Of a stretch of 64,000 nucleotides of DNA, positions 50,573 to 60,124 are shown piece after piece. A program made the translations under genes and the position numbers. The stretch spans positions 35,961 through 99,960 of the forward strand of contig DALYLQ010000004.1 of NCBI GenBank assembly GCA_031976225.1, in the 5' to 3' direction. Every line of letters starts with the position of its first letter. Position 1 is the stretch's first letter. Below the pieces are notes generated by a model that saw only the letters and a list, made by a program, of their open reading frames with translations, ran no database searches and was not told where the DNA came from. Source of the stretch: UBA10646 sp003456175. GTDB taxonomy: Bacteria > Bacteroidota > Bacteroidia > Chitinophagales > Chitinophagaceae.

Positions 50573-53500
50573 ATGAGAAGACTGCTTACGCTAATGGTAA
50601 GCATGCTACTGTTTTTTGCCAGTAGTGTGTTTGCACAAAACAAGACTGTTACCGGTAAGGTAACAGATGAGAAAGGGGTGCCAGTTGCTGGTGCTTCAGT
50701 TCAGGCCGGCAAAGTAGGTACTACTACTGGAGCCGATGGAACATTCACCCTAAGTGTTCCTGCCAATACCAAACAACTCAGGGTTACTTACGTTGGTTTT
50801 GAATCTACAAGCGTTAGTATTGGCACTAGTCCAATGTCTATCGTACTTGCTTCAGAAGACAAAAGTCTTAGCGAGGTAGTAGTAGTAGGTTATGGTACAC
50901 AACGTAAGAAGGATTACACCGGTAACACTGCTTCTATTAAAGGTAGTGCTGTAGCTAACAGACCTGTGCAAAGCTTTGACCAAGCTTTGGGTGGTAGAGC
51001 TGCTGGTGTTCAGGTGAACATTCCTAGTGGTGTATTAAACGCTGCTCCTGTTATTCGTGTAAGAGGTATCAACTCTTTATCACTTTCATCAGTACCATTA
51101 TTCGTAATTGATGGTGTGCCTACTTTCACTGGTGATTTCTCTGGTACAAATGCTGCTGCTAACCCTTTAGCTGCTATCAATCCTAATGATATCGAAAGTA
51201 TCGATATCGCTAAAGATGCTGCTGCTACAGCTATTTACGGTTCAAGAGCTGCCAATGGTGTAGTTTTTGTAACTACAAAGAAAGGCTCAAGAGGTAAGGC
51301 TAAAGTTAGCTATGATGGTTGGATTGGCTGGAATCAGCCATTCGGACTGCCTAAGTTATTGGATGCCTTCCAATACACTGAATTAAAGAATGAGGCTTTA
51401 CGTAACGCCAATGCGTTTTCTGCTACTAACCAATTCCGTTTAACAAATGGTCCTGATGGGCAACCAATTAATACTGATTGGTATGATGTTGTATACCGTA
51501 CAGGTATGATGCATAACAATGCAGTGAGTGTTAGTGGTGGAAACGAATCTACACAATACTACATGTCAGTGGGTTATACTGAGCAAGAAGGTATCTTGAG
51601 AAGAAATGACTTTAAGCGCTTAGGTATTTTGATGAATGTCGACCATAAAGCTAATAAGTACATTAGCATGGGTGCCAAGTTACAGTACACCAACAGTATG
51701 AACCTAGCTTCACAAAGTTCTGGTTCTTTACCTGGTGAGGCATTTAACACAACAGGTTTAGGTCGCGTGCCCATGATTACTGCACCTAACGTAGCTCCTT
51801 ATAACAACGATGGTACTTATAACCTTGCAGGTAACCTTATTGGTGTAATGGGCAATTTAGTTGGTCAGGTTGGTTTTAGTAACCCTGTAGTAGGTTTTGA
51901 TTTAAACCGCTCTAACAGTGAAATCAACCAAATGCAGAGCAACCTCTACATTCAAGCTAAGCCTTTCGAGTTCTTAACATTAAAGAGCACTTACGCTTTA
52001 GATTATGTATATGTTGATAACGAGTTGTATCAGCACCCATTATCAAACGAAGGTTTCTCTACCAATGGTTTTGCTCAAAGCTGGTATAACAAAACAAAGC
52101 GTTGGGTTTGGACTAATACTGCTCAATTCAGCAAATCATTTAAAAAACACAATGTAAGCGCTTTAATAGGTGTTGAACAGCAAAAGACTGAATTCATTGG
52201 TTTTGGATTGTCTCGTCAAAATGTAAACGACCCTGCTTTCACTAATATTCAGGGTGGTTGGACAACACCTAACACCGCTGGTTTAGGTATTTCTGATAAC
52301 TATCTGTACTCTGAATTCGCAAGTGCCAACTACAACTTTGATCGCAAGTATTTTATCGCAGCAAATATTCGCCGCGATGGTGCCTCTCAGTTGGGTGCTA
52401 ATAGCAAGTTTGGTACTTTCTATGGTATTTCTGGTGGTTGGGAAATTAGCGAAGAAAATTTCTGGAAGCAGTCATTCTTTGGCAAAACTTTCAGTTCATT
52501 CAAAATCAGAGGTAGCTACGGTAAGGTAGGTAATATCTCTGGTTTAGGTAACTATGCTTCACTTTCTCAATTTACATCAGGCTTATACGGTGGTGCTGGT
52601 ACAGTTGCATTTGCGCAAGCAGGTAACAACAACCTTGGTTGGGAAACTAGTACTAAAACCGACTTTGGTGTGAATTTTGGTGTGTTGAACAACAGAATTA
52701 CCGCTGAATTAGCTTACTATAAGAACAACGTTAACGGATTGATTTTGAACGTGCCTCAGCCACCTTCTGCAGGTTTGCCAAATGCTATTGCAACCAATAT
52801 CGGTAGCCTATATAACGAAGGTTTCGAATATTTGATTTCTGCTGATGTAGTTCGTGGTAAAAACTTCACCTGGAGAGCTTCTATTAACGGAGCTTATAAC
52901 CATAACGAAGTAACTTCACTAGCTCCTGGTATTACTCAAATTCTAACTGCAACTTCAGGCTTAGAAAGTGTTAACATCACTCGTCCGGGTTACTCAATCG
53001 GTCAGTTATTTGTAACACGTACAGCTGGTGTTGATCCTGCAACTGGTAGAAGAATTTTTGTAAATGGTGCTGGTCGTCAGGTTTTCTTCCAACACGTAGC
53101 TCCTGCTGGCCAGGCTCGCTTTATGTTTGCTGATGGTACAACAGCTCCTGCTGTAGGTTCTCAAGATGCGGTTGTTTATGGTAACACCATTCCTCGTTGG
53201 ACTGGTGGTTTCGATAATACTTTCCGTTATAAGCAATTTGAATTAAACGTATTATTTACATACCAATTAGGTTATAACATCTACTTTGGTTCAAATGCTG
53301 GTTTGCGTGACCAACGTTTCTGGAACAACTCAACAGATGTGTTGGCTCGTTGGCAGAAGGCTGGTGATGTTACTGAAATTCCTCGTTTGATTTTTGGTGA
53401 TAACATTTCAAACGGCTCATCTTTCCCATTAGATGTGAATGTATTCAATGGTAATTTCTTGAAGTTAAGAGGTATGACCTTTGCTTATAACTTACCTGCG

Positions 53501-53695
53501 AAGTATGCTGATAAGTTGAAGATTTCAACTGCACGCTTCTATGTAGCTGGTAACAACCTAGCTATCTTTAGTAAGTATCCTGGTCCAGATCCAGAAGTTT
53601 CTTCAAATGGTAACACACCTGGTGCACCAGGCGTAGACAGAAATACAATTGCTAACGCAAGATCTATTACTGTTGGTTTGAACATTGGTTTCTAA
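50573..53695 (+). CDS. SusC/RagA-type TonB-linked outer-membrane protein
   Basis: The second SusC importer of the window, 1040 aa. Signal peptide MRRLLTLMVSMLLFFASSVFAQ, carboxypeptidase-like domain (VTGKVTDEKGVPVAGASV), SusC signature SEVVVVGYGTQRKKDYTGNTA, plug (QALGGRAAGVQV, IRVRGINSLSLSSVP, VIDGVPTF) and barrel to SITVGLNIGF, which ends in the usual Phe. The ATG at 50573 is chosen as it opens the signal peptide. SusD follows 25 bases later. The substrate is unknown. Confidence 0.95.
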   Translation: MRRLLTLMVSMLLFFASSVFAQNKTVTGKVTDEKGVPVAGASVQAGKVGTTTGADGTFTLSVPANTKQLRVTYVGFESTSVSIGTSPMSIVLASEDKSLSEVVVVGYGTQRKKDYTGNTASIKGSAVANRPVQSFDQALGGRAAGVQVNIPSGVLNAAPVIRVRGINSLSLSSVPLFVIDGVPTFTGDFSGTNAAANPLAAINPNDIESIDIAKDAAATAIYGSRAANGVVFVTTKKGSRGKAKVSYDGWIGWNQPFGLPKLLDAFQYTELKNEALRNANAFSATNQFRLTNGPDGQPINTDWYDVVYRTGMMHNNAVSVSGGNESTQYYMSVGYTEQEGILRRNDFKRLGILMNVDHKANKYISMGAKLQYTNSMNLASQSSGSLPGEAFNTTGLGRVPMITAPNVAPYNNDGTYNLAGNLIGVMGNLVGQVGFSNPVVGFDLNRSNSEINQMQSNLYIQAKPFEFLTLKSTYALDYVYVDNELYQHPLSNEGFSTNGFAQSWYNKTKRWVWTNTAQFSKSFKKHNVSALIGVEQQKTEFIGFGLSRQNVNDPAFTNIQGGWTTPNTAGLGISDNYLYSEFASANYNFDRKYFIAANIRRDGASQLGANSKFGTFYGISGGWEISEENFWKQSFFGKTFSSFKIRGSYGKVGNISGLGNYASLSQFTSGLYGGAGTVAFAQAGNNNLGWETSTKTDFGVNFGVLNNRITAELAYYKNNVNGLILNVPQPPSAGLPNAIATNIGSLYNEGFEYLISADVVRGKNFTWRASINGAYNHNEVTSLAPGITQILTATSGLESVNITRPGYSIGQLFVTRTAGVDPATGRRIFVNGAGRQVFFQHVAPAGQARFMFADGTTAPAVGSQDAVVYGNTIPRWTGGFDNTFRYKQFELNVLFTYQLGYNIYFGSNAGLRDQRFWNNSTDVLARWQKAGDVTEIPRLIFGDNISNGSSFPLDVNVFNGNFLKLRGMTFAYNLPAKYADKLKISTARFYVAGNNLAIFSKYPGPDPEVSSNGNTPGAPGVDRNTIANARSITVGLNIGF

Positions 53696-53720
53696 TTACT
53701 TAACGGAAAAGCAACTACAA

Positions 53721-55172
53721 ATGAATAAATTAAATAAAATATTGATAGCAACGGGGTTGGCAGGCCTATCACTTACTTCTTGTAAGCGTGATGTTGATTT
53801 GTTTCCAGCTCCAACAAATACTATCTCAGATTTAACGGCATACGATACCCGCGACCGTATTGAAGGTAACGTTCGCTCTATCTATGCATCTATCAAAAAC
53901 AGTGGCATGTACGGTGGTCGTTATCAGATTTTTAACGATATCCGTGGTGGCGACTTTAACAATGAGCGTACCAACGTTGTAACGGGTTTTGATGTGTGGC
54001 AATACACACCCACCAACAACTCTACCAATAGCGTACAAAACCATTGGTCACAAGCGTACTATGTAATTAATCTTGCCAATGTTTTTCTCGATGGTATGAG
54101 TAAAAAAGGTACAGCTGTAGTAGGCCAAACCTTGTCTAATAACTTTATAGCCGAAGCTCGTTTCTTACGTGCTATGAGTTATTACTCATTGTTACAATTC
54201 TATTGCCGTCCTTTTGCCGATGGTAATGGTTCTAAGCCCGGTGTTCCATTGCGTTTAACGCCTAATACAGGTTCTGGTAACTATGCACTAGCAAGAGCTA
54301 CTGTTGCACAGGTATATGCTCAAATTTTAGAAGATTTGAACTTTGCAGAAACAAACGTGCCACTTTCTTATGCTAATGCTACATTAAACACTACAAGAGC
54401 ACACCGTAATACAGTAATTGCTTTCAAAACACGTGTTTATTTAAGCATGGGTCAGTGGAATAATGTTATTACTGAAGCTAATAAAATTGTTAGTGCTAAT
54501 GCACCATTTGCAGCTGCTTCTGGCGTAGTACATACGATGCAAGCGAATGTTAGAACTCCGTATACTAACTTCACTACAACAGAATCTATCTTATCAATGC
54601 CATTTGCGGCCAACGAGCAACCAGGTACACAAAACCAATTAGGTTTCTACTATGGTCCTGCTGCATTAAATGGTGGTAGCGGTGAGTATTCATTAATTGG
54701 CACTGGTATTATTGCCGATGCTAACTGGAAGGCTACCGATGCAAGAAGAGGCTTCATACAAACTTCTGGCGGTAAAAGCTGGTTAATGAAGTACACTATC
54801 CCTTCAACATTTATTGATTGGGCTCCTGTAATTCGTTACCCAGAAGTAATGTTAAACTTAGCAGAAGCCTTAGCAGAAACTGCTACAGGTGTAGATGCAA
54901 GAGCTGTTGCTTTGTTGAATGCTGTTCGCCAGCGTTCAGATGCAACAACTACTTTCGCTCCAACTACAAAGGCAGAACTCATCAGCTTAATTCTAAATGA
55001 ACGTAGAATTGAGTTGTTAGGTGAAGGTTTTGCCGGCGCCGATTTAACTCGTCGTTTGCAACCATTGCCAGCAAAAGCTTCGGTTGCTTCTGTACCATCT
55101 ACTAGCCAACAATACATTTGGCCTATTCCGGCTAACGAGTTATTGTTAAATCCGTTAATGACTGATAACTAG
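53721..55172 (+). CDS. SusD/RagB-type outer-membrane lipoprotein
   Basis: The partner of the second SusC, 483 aa. The lipobox is LSLTSC (Cys20). SusD helices include FIAEARFLRAMSYYSLLQFYCRPFADG, TVIAFKTRVYLSMGQWNNVITEANKIV, YPEVMLNLAEALAE and the C-terminal LNERRIELLGEGFAGADLTRRL. The ATG at 53721 starts the lipoprotein signal; the frame open from 53685 overlaps susC. A terminator at 55195 follows, then 420 bases before the next susC. Confidence 0.94.
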   Translation: MNKLNKILIATGLAGLSLTSCKRDVDLFPAPTNTISDLTAYDTRDRIEGNVRSIYASIKNSGMYGGRYQIFNDIRGGDFNNERTNVVTGFDVWQYTPTNNSTNSVQNHWSQAYYVINLANVFLDGMSKKGTAVVGQTLSNNFIAEARFLRAMSYYSLLQFYCRPFADGNGSKPGVPLRLTPNTGSGNYALARATVAQVYAQILEDLNFAETNVPLSYANATLNTTRAHRNTVIAFKTRVYLSMGQWNNVITEANKIVSANAPFAAASGVVHTMQANVRTPYTNFTTTESILSMPFAANEQPGTQNQLGFYYGPAALNGGSGEYSLIGTGIIADANWKATDARRGFIQTSGGKSWLMKYTIPSTFIDWAPVIRYPEVMLNLAEALAETATGVDARAVALLNAVRQRSDATTTFAPTTKAELISLILNERRIELLGEGFAGADLTRRLQPLPAKASVASVPSTSQQYIWPIPANELLLNPLMTDN

Positions 55173-55194
55173 TATTTTTTATATCGTTTTACTG

Positions 55195-55225
55195 AGGGCA
55201 CTGCATTATGCAGTGCCCTTTTTTA
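55195..55225 (+). terminator. Rho-independent terminator of the second susCD pair
   Basis: AGGGCACTGCA (55195-55205) pairs with TGCAGTGCCCT (55209-55219), loop TTA, followed by six T. The two susCD pairs are therefore probably separate transcripts. Confidence 0.88.
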
Positions 55226-55294
55226 TGCTGTATCAGTACTATTTTTCAGGCTAGCCATGTTTTAAAATGCACTACTAGCCGAAAAATTTGCCCT

Positions 55295-55310
55295 CATTTA
55301 CCGCAAGGCA
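55295..55310 (+). repeat. Dispersed hairpin element
   Basis: CATTTACCGCAAGGCA, loop GCAA; the only copy with an ACC arm facing GGC. Confidence 0.75.
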
Positions 55311-55369
55311 AAGAATTTTGTTCAATTATTTTAAATTTAAATACGATTCGTTGTTGCAACAATGTAATA

Positions 55370-55385
55370 TACCTTACGGTAAATG
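55370..55385 (-). repeat. Dispersed hairpin element
   Basis: TACCTTACGGTAAATG, consensus, inverted to the copy 60 bases upstream. Confidence 0.85.
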
Positions 55386-55528
55386 TGGAAATGCCGTAGA
55401 TACAGCTATTTTAAAGATTTTCAGCAATTATCAACCACTTAGCTTTTTTGATAAAAAATTAACATCAAAAAGGTTGGCAACTCGTTTTTTTTAACAGTGG
55501 ATGCAGCAAAAGCAAACTATTTTCTGTC

Positions 55529-55557
55529 TTAACAACTTGTTTTTAATCTTTTGTTAA
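55529..55557. promoter_or_regulatory. Inverted TTAACAA / TTGTTAA boxes before the third susC
   Basis: TTAACAA (55529-55535) and TTGTTAA (55551-55557) form an inverted pair 36-64 bases before the ATG at 55593. Confidence 0.4.
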
Positions 55558-55592
55558 TTAAATTGCCGACCTCAAAAAGAAAATCAGCATTT

Positions 55593-58500
55593 ATGAGAAA
55601 ACTGTTCATGCTTCTTAGCATGTGCCTATTAGTTGTTCAGCTATGGGCACAAAACAAGTCGCTTTCAGGTAAGGTGACGGATGAGAACGGTAGCCCGCTA
55701 GAGGGTGTAACCGTGTTGGTAAGAAAAGCAAACCTGTTTGCGGTTACCAAGAAAGATGGTTCGTTCACTATTTCGAACGTACCAGCTTCTGCTACAGAAC
55801 TTGAGTTTACCTTTATTGGTTACAGCGCTCAGGTAGTTAAAATTGGTTCAACAACCAGTTTTGGTGTTAAAATGGAACCTTCAGCTAACCAAAATGAAGG
55901 TGTAATTGTAACAGGTGTGTATAAAGCCAAGAAGGCCGAATATGCTGGTGCTGCTGCACGTGTATCTGGCGAGGCTATCAAAAACATGCCTACTGGTTCA
56001 TTCGACCAAATGTTACAAGGCCGTGCTCCTGGTGTATCTATCTTAAGTGGTAGTGGCCAGCCTGGTACTGCTGCTAACGTAACCATTCGTGGTCAGTCTT
56101 CAATTTCTGGTGGTAGCACTCCGTTGTATATCTTAGATGGTATTCCGGTAGAAGCTGCTGTATTCCAGTCTATCAACCCTAACGATTTTGAAAGTGTAGA
56201 CGTATTAAAAGATGCGATTGCACAATCATTATATGGTAGCCGTGGTGCTTCTGGCGTTATCGTTGCTACTACAAAGCGTGGTGGTGCTGGTAAGGCTCGT
56301 GTAACTTATACTGGTCAGTTCGGTGTTACAGGTCGCCCTACTTTCAACTACGATATGATGAATAGTGAAGAGTTATTAGCTGCTCAAGAGCGTTTGGGTA
56401 CTATTCTTCCTGCTAGTGCTGCTACCTTGCCTGGTTGGCAGTTATCTCAGTTGAACCCAACTTATGTTGGTGGTACACCTGCAGTACGTGCTGCTATTGA
56501 TCGTCAGCGTGATAGCTTGAAAGGTATCAATACCAACTGGGATGATATCTTCTTCCGCCAAGGTACTTTCAGCAACAATGAAATTGGTATCAGCGGTGGT
56601 ACAGGTAAAACTCGTTTTTACTCAAACTTAGGTTACTATTCTGAGCAAGGTATCATTGACCGTAGCGATATGAAGCGTTTAACATTACGTAATAACGTTG
56701 ACTATAGCGATGATAAACTTAGCTTACAGTTAAGTTCACAATTAGGTTATGTAAAGCGTAACTTCCAAGAGAGTGTTACTTCTAACTCTATTGCCAACCC
56801 ATTCTTAGCTACACGTTTAGCAGTACCTTACAGTGTACCTTTCCGTGCCGATGGTTCTTTTGCAAGTGGTGCGCCTCAGTTAGATGGTCGTAACATTGGC
56901 CCTAACTTATTGGATGGTATGTTCTGGAACGAAAACTACAACGATCAATTAAAGGCTGTTGTAGGTTTGACTGCTACTTACAAAATCACTGACAACATTT
57001 ATGCTGGTGGTACTGTAGGTATCGACTTCCGTGAAACACAAGGTACTACTTATAGCGATCCTCGCAACGTGTATGCCCGTACATCAACTGCTATCAGAAC
57101 ACGTTCTGGTTCAATCTCTGAAAGCTTAACACGTTTCTTCCAATTCACCAACCGTGGTTTCATTGGTTATAGAAACACTTTCAAGCAAAACCATGAAATC
57201 GATGTAACTGTATATGGTGAATACATCCATACTGCTTCTAAGTCATTAAGTCAGCAAGGCTTCGGTATCGATCCTAAGCGTCCAAATACACCTGCTGCAA
57301 CACAACAAGGTGATGCCGTTAACCAGTTATTTGCTATTGTTGGTGGTGGTAAGAGTCAAAGAAAAATTAGCTCTGCTTTTGCAACTGCTAAGTATAGCTT
57401 CAAGCAGAAGTATACATTTAACTTCACTTATCGTTACGATGGTGTGTCTATCTTAAATGAAGACAATCGCTTCAACGACTTCTACGCTGCTGGTTTTATC
57501 TGGGATGCAACTAAAGAGAAGTTCTTAGCTAACAACAAGTGGATCAACTCTTTAAGAGCTCGTGTAAGCTATGGTCAGTCTGCCAACTCAGATAACTATC
57601 CTCTAGGTGACTTCGGTTACTTACCTACTTACTCACAGGTTTCATTAAACAACGGTCAGGCTGGTATCGCTGTAGCTGGTGTTGGTAATCCTAACGCTCG
57701 TTGGGAGTATACTAATACTTTAAACGCTGGTATCGACTTCTCAATTTTGAAAGATCGTGTTTACGGTAACATCGAGTGGTATAACAAAGAAACTATCGAC
57801 TTATTCGTAAGTAAGACTTTAAGTTCTACTGCTGGTTTAGGTAACGGTGCTGCTCAAGAATTGAACGCTGGTAAATTACGTAACCGTGGTTTTGAATATG
57901 TAATCAACTACGATGTAATTAAGAAGCGTGATTTAACTTGGACATTATTTGCCAACGGTGCTGTTAACAGAAACGAAGTTGTTGATCTAGCTGGTGTTCC
58001 TTCTTATGAAAGAGGTACTGAGTTAATCAAAGTTGGTATGCCTATCGGTTCTCAGTTTGATGTTCGTTGGGCTGGTGTTGATGCTGCCACTGGTCAGGCT
58101 TTATACTATGATTTGAATGGTAAAGTAACTAACCAATTCTCTGCTGGTATCCGTCAGCAAACCTTCGGTACATGGCAAGCTCCTTACTCTGGTGGTTTCG
58201 GTAGCCGCTTACGTTACAAGGGTTTCGATTTCAACATCTTATTCTCTTGGCAGAACGGTGCTTACCGCTACAATAACCTAGAGTTCTTCATGGAAAACCC
58301 TGGTTTCTTAACAAGTGGTTACAACCAAGCTCGTAGCTTAAACTTCTGGGCTCGTCCAGGTGATGTTGCAACTGTACAGTCTCCTGCACAACAGAACCAG
58401 TTCACTTCTAAGTACATTCAAGATGCTGCTTTCGTAAGATTACGTAACGTGTCAATTGCTTACACTGTAGATCGTGAAGTATTAAGCAAAATCAAGTTTA

Positions 58501-58649
58501 TCCAAGGTTTACGCATCTTCGTAAATGCGAACAACTTGTTGACTTTCACCAACTGGAAGGGCTTCGATCCTGAAGATAACAACAGCATCTCTTTATCTGA
58601 GTTCCCGAACCCACGTACAATCACTGGTGGTATTGAAGTGAAATTCTAA
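55593..58649 (+). CDS. SusC/RagA-type TonB-linked outer-membrane protein
   Basis: The third SusC importer, 1018 aa. Signal peptide MRKLFMLLSMCLLVVQLWAQ, carboxypeptidase-like domain (LSGKVTDENGSPLEGVTVLV), a diverged SusC signature (NEGVIVTGVYKAKKAEYAGAAA in place of SEVVVVGYGT), plug (QMLQGRAPGVSILSGSGQPG, IRGQSSISGGSTPLYILDGIPVE) and a barrel ending TITGGIEVKF. Codon use is strongly biased to GGT, GCT, CGT and TTA, which suggests high expression. SusD follows after 25 bases. Confidence 0.95.
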   Translation: MRKLFMLLSMCLLVVQLWAQNKSLSGKVTDENGSPLEGVTVLVRKANLFAVTKKDGSFTISNVPASATELEFTFIGYSAQVVKIGSTTSFGVKMEPSANQNEGVIVTGVYKAKKAEYAGAAARVSGEAIKNMPTGSFDQMLQGRAPGVSILSGSGQPGTAANVTIRGQSSISGGSTPLYILDGIPVEAAVFQSINPNDFESVDVLKDAIAQSLYGSRGASGVIVATTKRGGAGKARVTYTGQFGVTGRPTFNYDMMNSEELLAAQERLGTILPASAATLPGWQLSQLNPTYVGGTPAVRAAIDRQRDSLKGINTNWDDIFFRQGTFSNNEIGISGGTGKTRFYSNLGYYSEQGIIDRSDMKRLTLRNNVDYSDDKLSLQLSSQLGYVKRNFQESVTSNSIANPFLATRLAVPYSVPFRADGSFASGAPQLDGRNIGPNLLDGMFWNENYNDQLKAVVGLTATYKITDNIYAGGTVGIDFRETQGTTYSDPRNVYARTSTAIRTRSGSISESLTRFFQFTNRGFIGYRNTFKQNHEIDVTVYGEYIHTASKSLSQQGFGIDPKRPNTPAATQQGDAVNQLFAIVGGGKSQRKISSAFATAKYSFKQKYTFNFTYRYDGVSILNEDNRFNDFYAAGFIWDATKEKFLANNKWINSLRARVSYGQSANSDNYPLGDFGYLPTYSQVSLNNGQAGIAVAGVGNPNARWEYTNTLNAGIDFSILKDRVYGNIEWYNKETIDLFVSKTLSSTAGLGNGAAQELNAGKLRNRGFEYVINYDVIKKRDLTWTLFANGAVNRNEVVDLAGVPSYERGTELIKVGMPIGSQFDVRWAGVDAATGQALYYDLNGKVTNQFSAGIRQQTFGTWQAPYSGGFGSRLRYKGFDFNILFSWQNGAYRYNNLEFFMENPGFLTSGYNQARSLNFWARPGDVATVQSPAQQNQFTSKYIQDAAFVRLRNVSIAYTVDREVLSKIKFIQGLRIFVNANNLLTFTNWKGFDPEDNNSISLSEFPNPRTITGGIEVKF

Positions 58650-58674
58650 TTCTTAAAAGACTACGATTATTACT

Positions 58675-60099
58675 ATGAAATATAGAAATCTATTGTTAGG
58701 TACTGCACTACTAGCCTCGTTCGCTAGTTGCAAAAAAGATCTAGATCTTTTACCTACCGACTTAGTTACAGAAAACAACGCTTTCATTAGCGTGAACGAC
58801 TTACAGTTAGCTACTAACGTTGCTTATAACCGTTATGGTTGGACCAGCGCCATGTACGTTAGTGCTTTAGCATCAGACGAAGTTCGTTTCGGTGCCAACA
58901 ACTCTGGTGCAGGCCAGTTCGTATATCGCTTACAGTACAGTGCCGATGGTACTAGTGGTGGCGATGTAATTGGTGCATGGGGTAACATGTACAGCATGAT
59001 TGATCAGTGTAACCGTATTATTCCAAACATTGATCGTGTACCCGCTGCCAACGCTTTTGAAACAGGCCGTAAGAGTATCATCAGAGCTAACTTGTTAGCC
59101 CTAAGAGCTACAGGTCATTTCGAATTATTACGTTGGTATGCTCGCCCTTTCACAGCGAACGATCCACTTGGTGTACCTGTGATGACTACAAGTTCACTTG
59201 ATGGACAGCCAGCTCGTAACACAGTTGGCGAAACTTTAGCAGCGATTGAAGCAGATTATGCTCAGGCACTAAGTTTATTGCCTGCTGTAACACCTGCAAC
59301 TTTCTCTGATACGGTTTTAAACCAGATCAACGTTAAAGGTTTACAAGCTCGTGTAGCCTTGTACAAGGGTGAGTGGCAGCGTGCAGCTGATCTTGCCAAC
59401 GAGGTAATCAACTCTAATGTTCGTCCTTTACAAACTGGTACTAACTTCACTAATATTTGGAACGATCAAAATACAACCGGTGAAGTTTTATACCGTATTC
59501 GCTATAACACTTCAACTGCTGCAGGTGCTATGTGGACTGGTACCGATGGTACATTACAGTTCCAACCTTCTAACAAATTGTTAGATACTTATGGTACAAA
59601 CGACGTTCGTTTAACTGCATATATTGGTACAGGTAGTGCTGCTAATGGTGTTGCTACTGGTCAGCGTTTTGTAAATAAGTTCTTTATCAGTGCTCGTGGT
59701 GGTCGTGTAGTAGATGCTAAGTGTATGCGTATTGCAGAAATGTACTTGATTCGTGCAGAAGCTTTGGCTGAGTTAAACAACTTAACTGGTGCTGCTGATG
59801 CTATCAATACACTTCGTGCTGCTCGTATCACTGGTTACACTCCTGTAACTTTTGCTTCTCGTCAGGCTGCGATCGATGAAATCATGTTGGAGCGTTACAA
59901 AGAATTAGCATTCGAAGGTTTCCGCTTCTTTGATTTGAAGCGTAAGGGTTTACCTGTTGCTCGTGATGCTCGCGATGTTGATGGCGGTGCTAACAGTAAC
60001 TGGTTAAGCTTACCTGTAGGTAACTTCCGTTTCACTTTCCCAATTCCTGCTAGCGAATTATTAGCTAACAGAAATATGGTACAGAACGCCGGATACTAA
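58675..60099 (+). CDS. SusD/RagB-type outer-membrane lipoprotein
   Basis: The partner of the third SusC, 474 aa. Lipobox ASFASC (Cys19). SusD features are NVAYNRYGWTSAMYV, NLLALRATGHFELLRWYARPF, RVALYKGEWQRAADLANEVI, RIAEMYLIRAEALAELN and the C-terminal RYKELAFEGFRFFDLKRKGLPV and NAGY. It shares the strong codon bias of its susC. A small lipoprotein gene follows 25 bases later in the same operon. Confidence 0.94.
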   Translation: MKYRNLLLGTALLASFASCKKDLDLLPTDLVTENNAFISVNDLQLATNVAYNRYGWTSAMYVSALASDEVRFGANNSGAGQFVYRLQYSADGTSGGDVIGAWGNMYSMIDQCNRIIPNIDRVPAANAFETGRKSIIRANLLALRATGHFELLRWYARPFTANDPLGVPVMTTSSLDGQPARNTVGETLAAIEADYAQALSLLPAVTPATFSDTVLNQINVKGLQARVALYKGEWQRAADLANEVINSNVRPLQTGTNFTNIWNDQNTTGEVLYRIRYNTSTAAGAMWTGTDGTLQFQPSNKLLDTYGTNDVRLTAYIGTGSAANGVATGQRFVNKFFISARGGRVVDAKCMRIAEMYLIRAEALAELNNLTGAADAINTLRAARITGYTPVTFASRQAAIDEIMLERYKELAFEGFRFFDLKRKGLPVARDARDVDGGANSNWLSLPVGNFRFTFPIPASELLANRNMVQNAGY

Positions 60100-60124
60100 T
60101 TTTGTAAAAGTCAAAACCTAAATC

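Larger units (their letters stand above)
55226..55592. other. Long leader/promoter region of the third susC
   Basis: An A/T-rich gap without a supported gene. It holds two oppositely oriented dispersed elements (55295, 55370) and TTAACAA / TTGTTAA boxes close to the susC start. Short frames at 55208-55399 and 55288-55494 are not protein-like. Confidence 0.5.

Noticed and set aside
55208..55494. Two overlapping short frames in the leader of the third susC
   Set aside because: They contain dispersed elements and a terminator tail and show no protein-like pattern.
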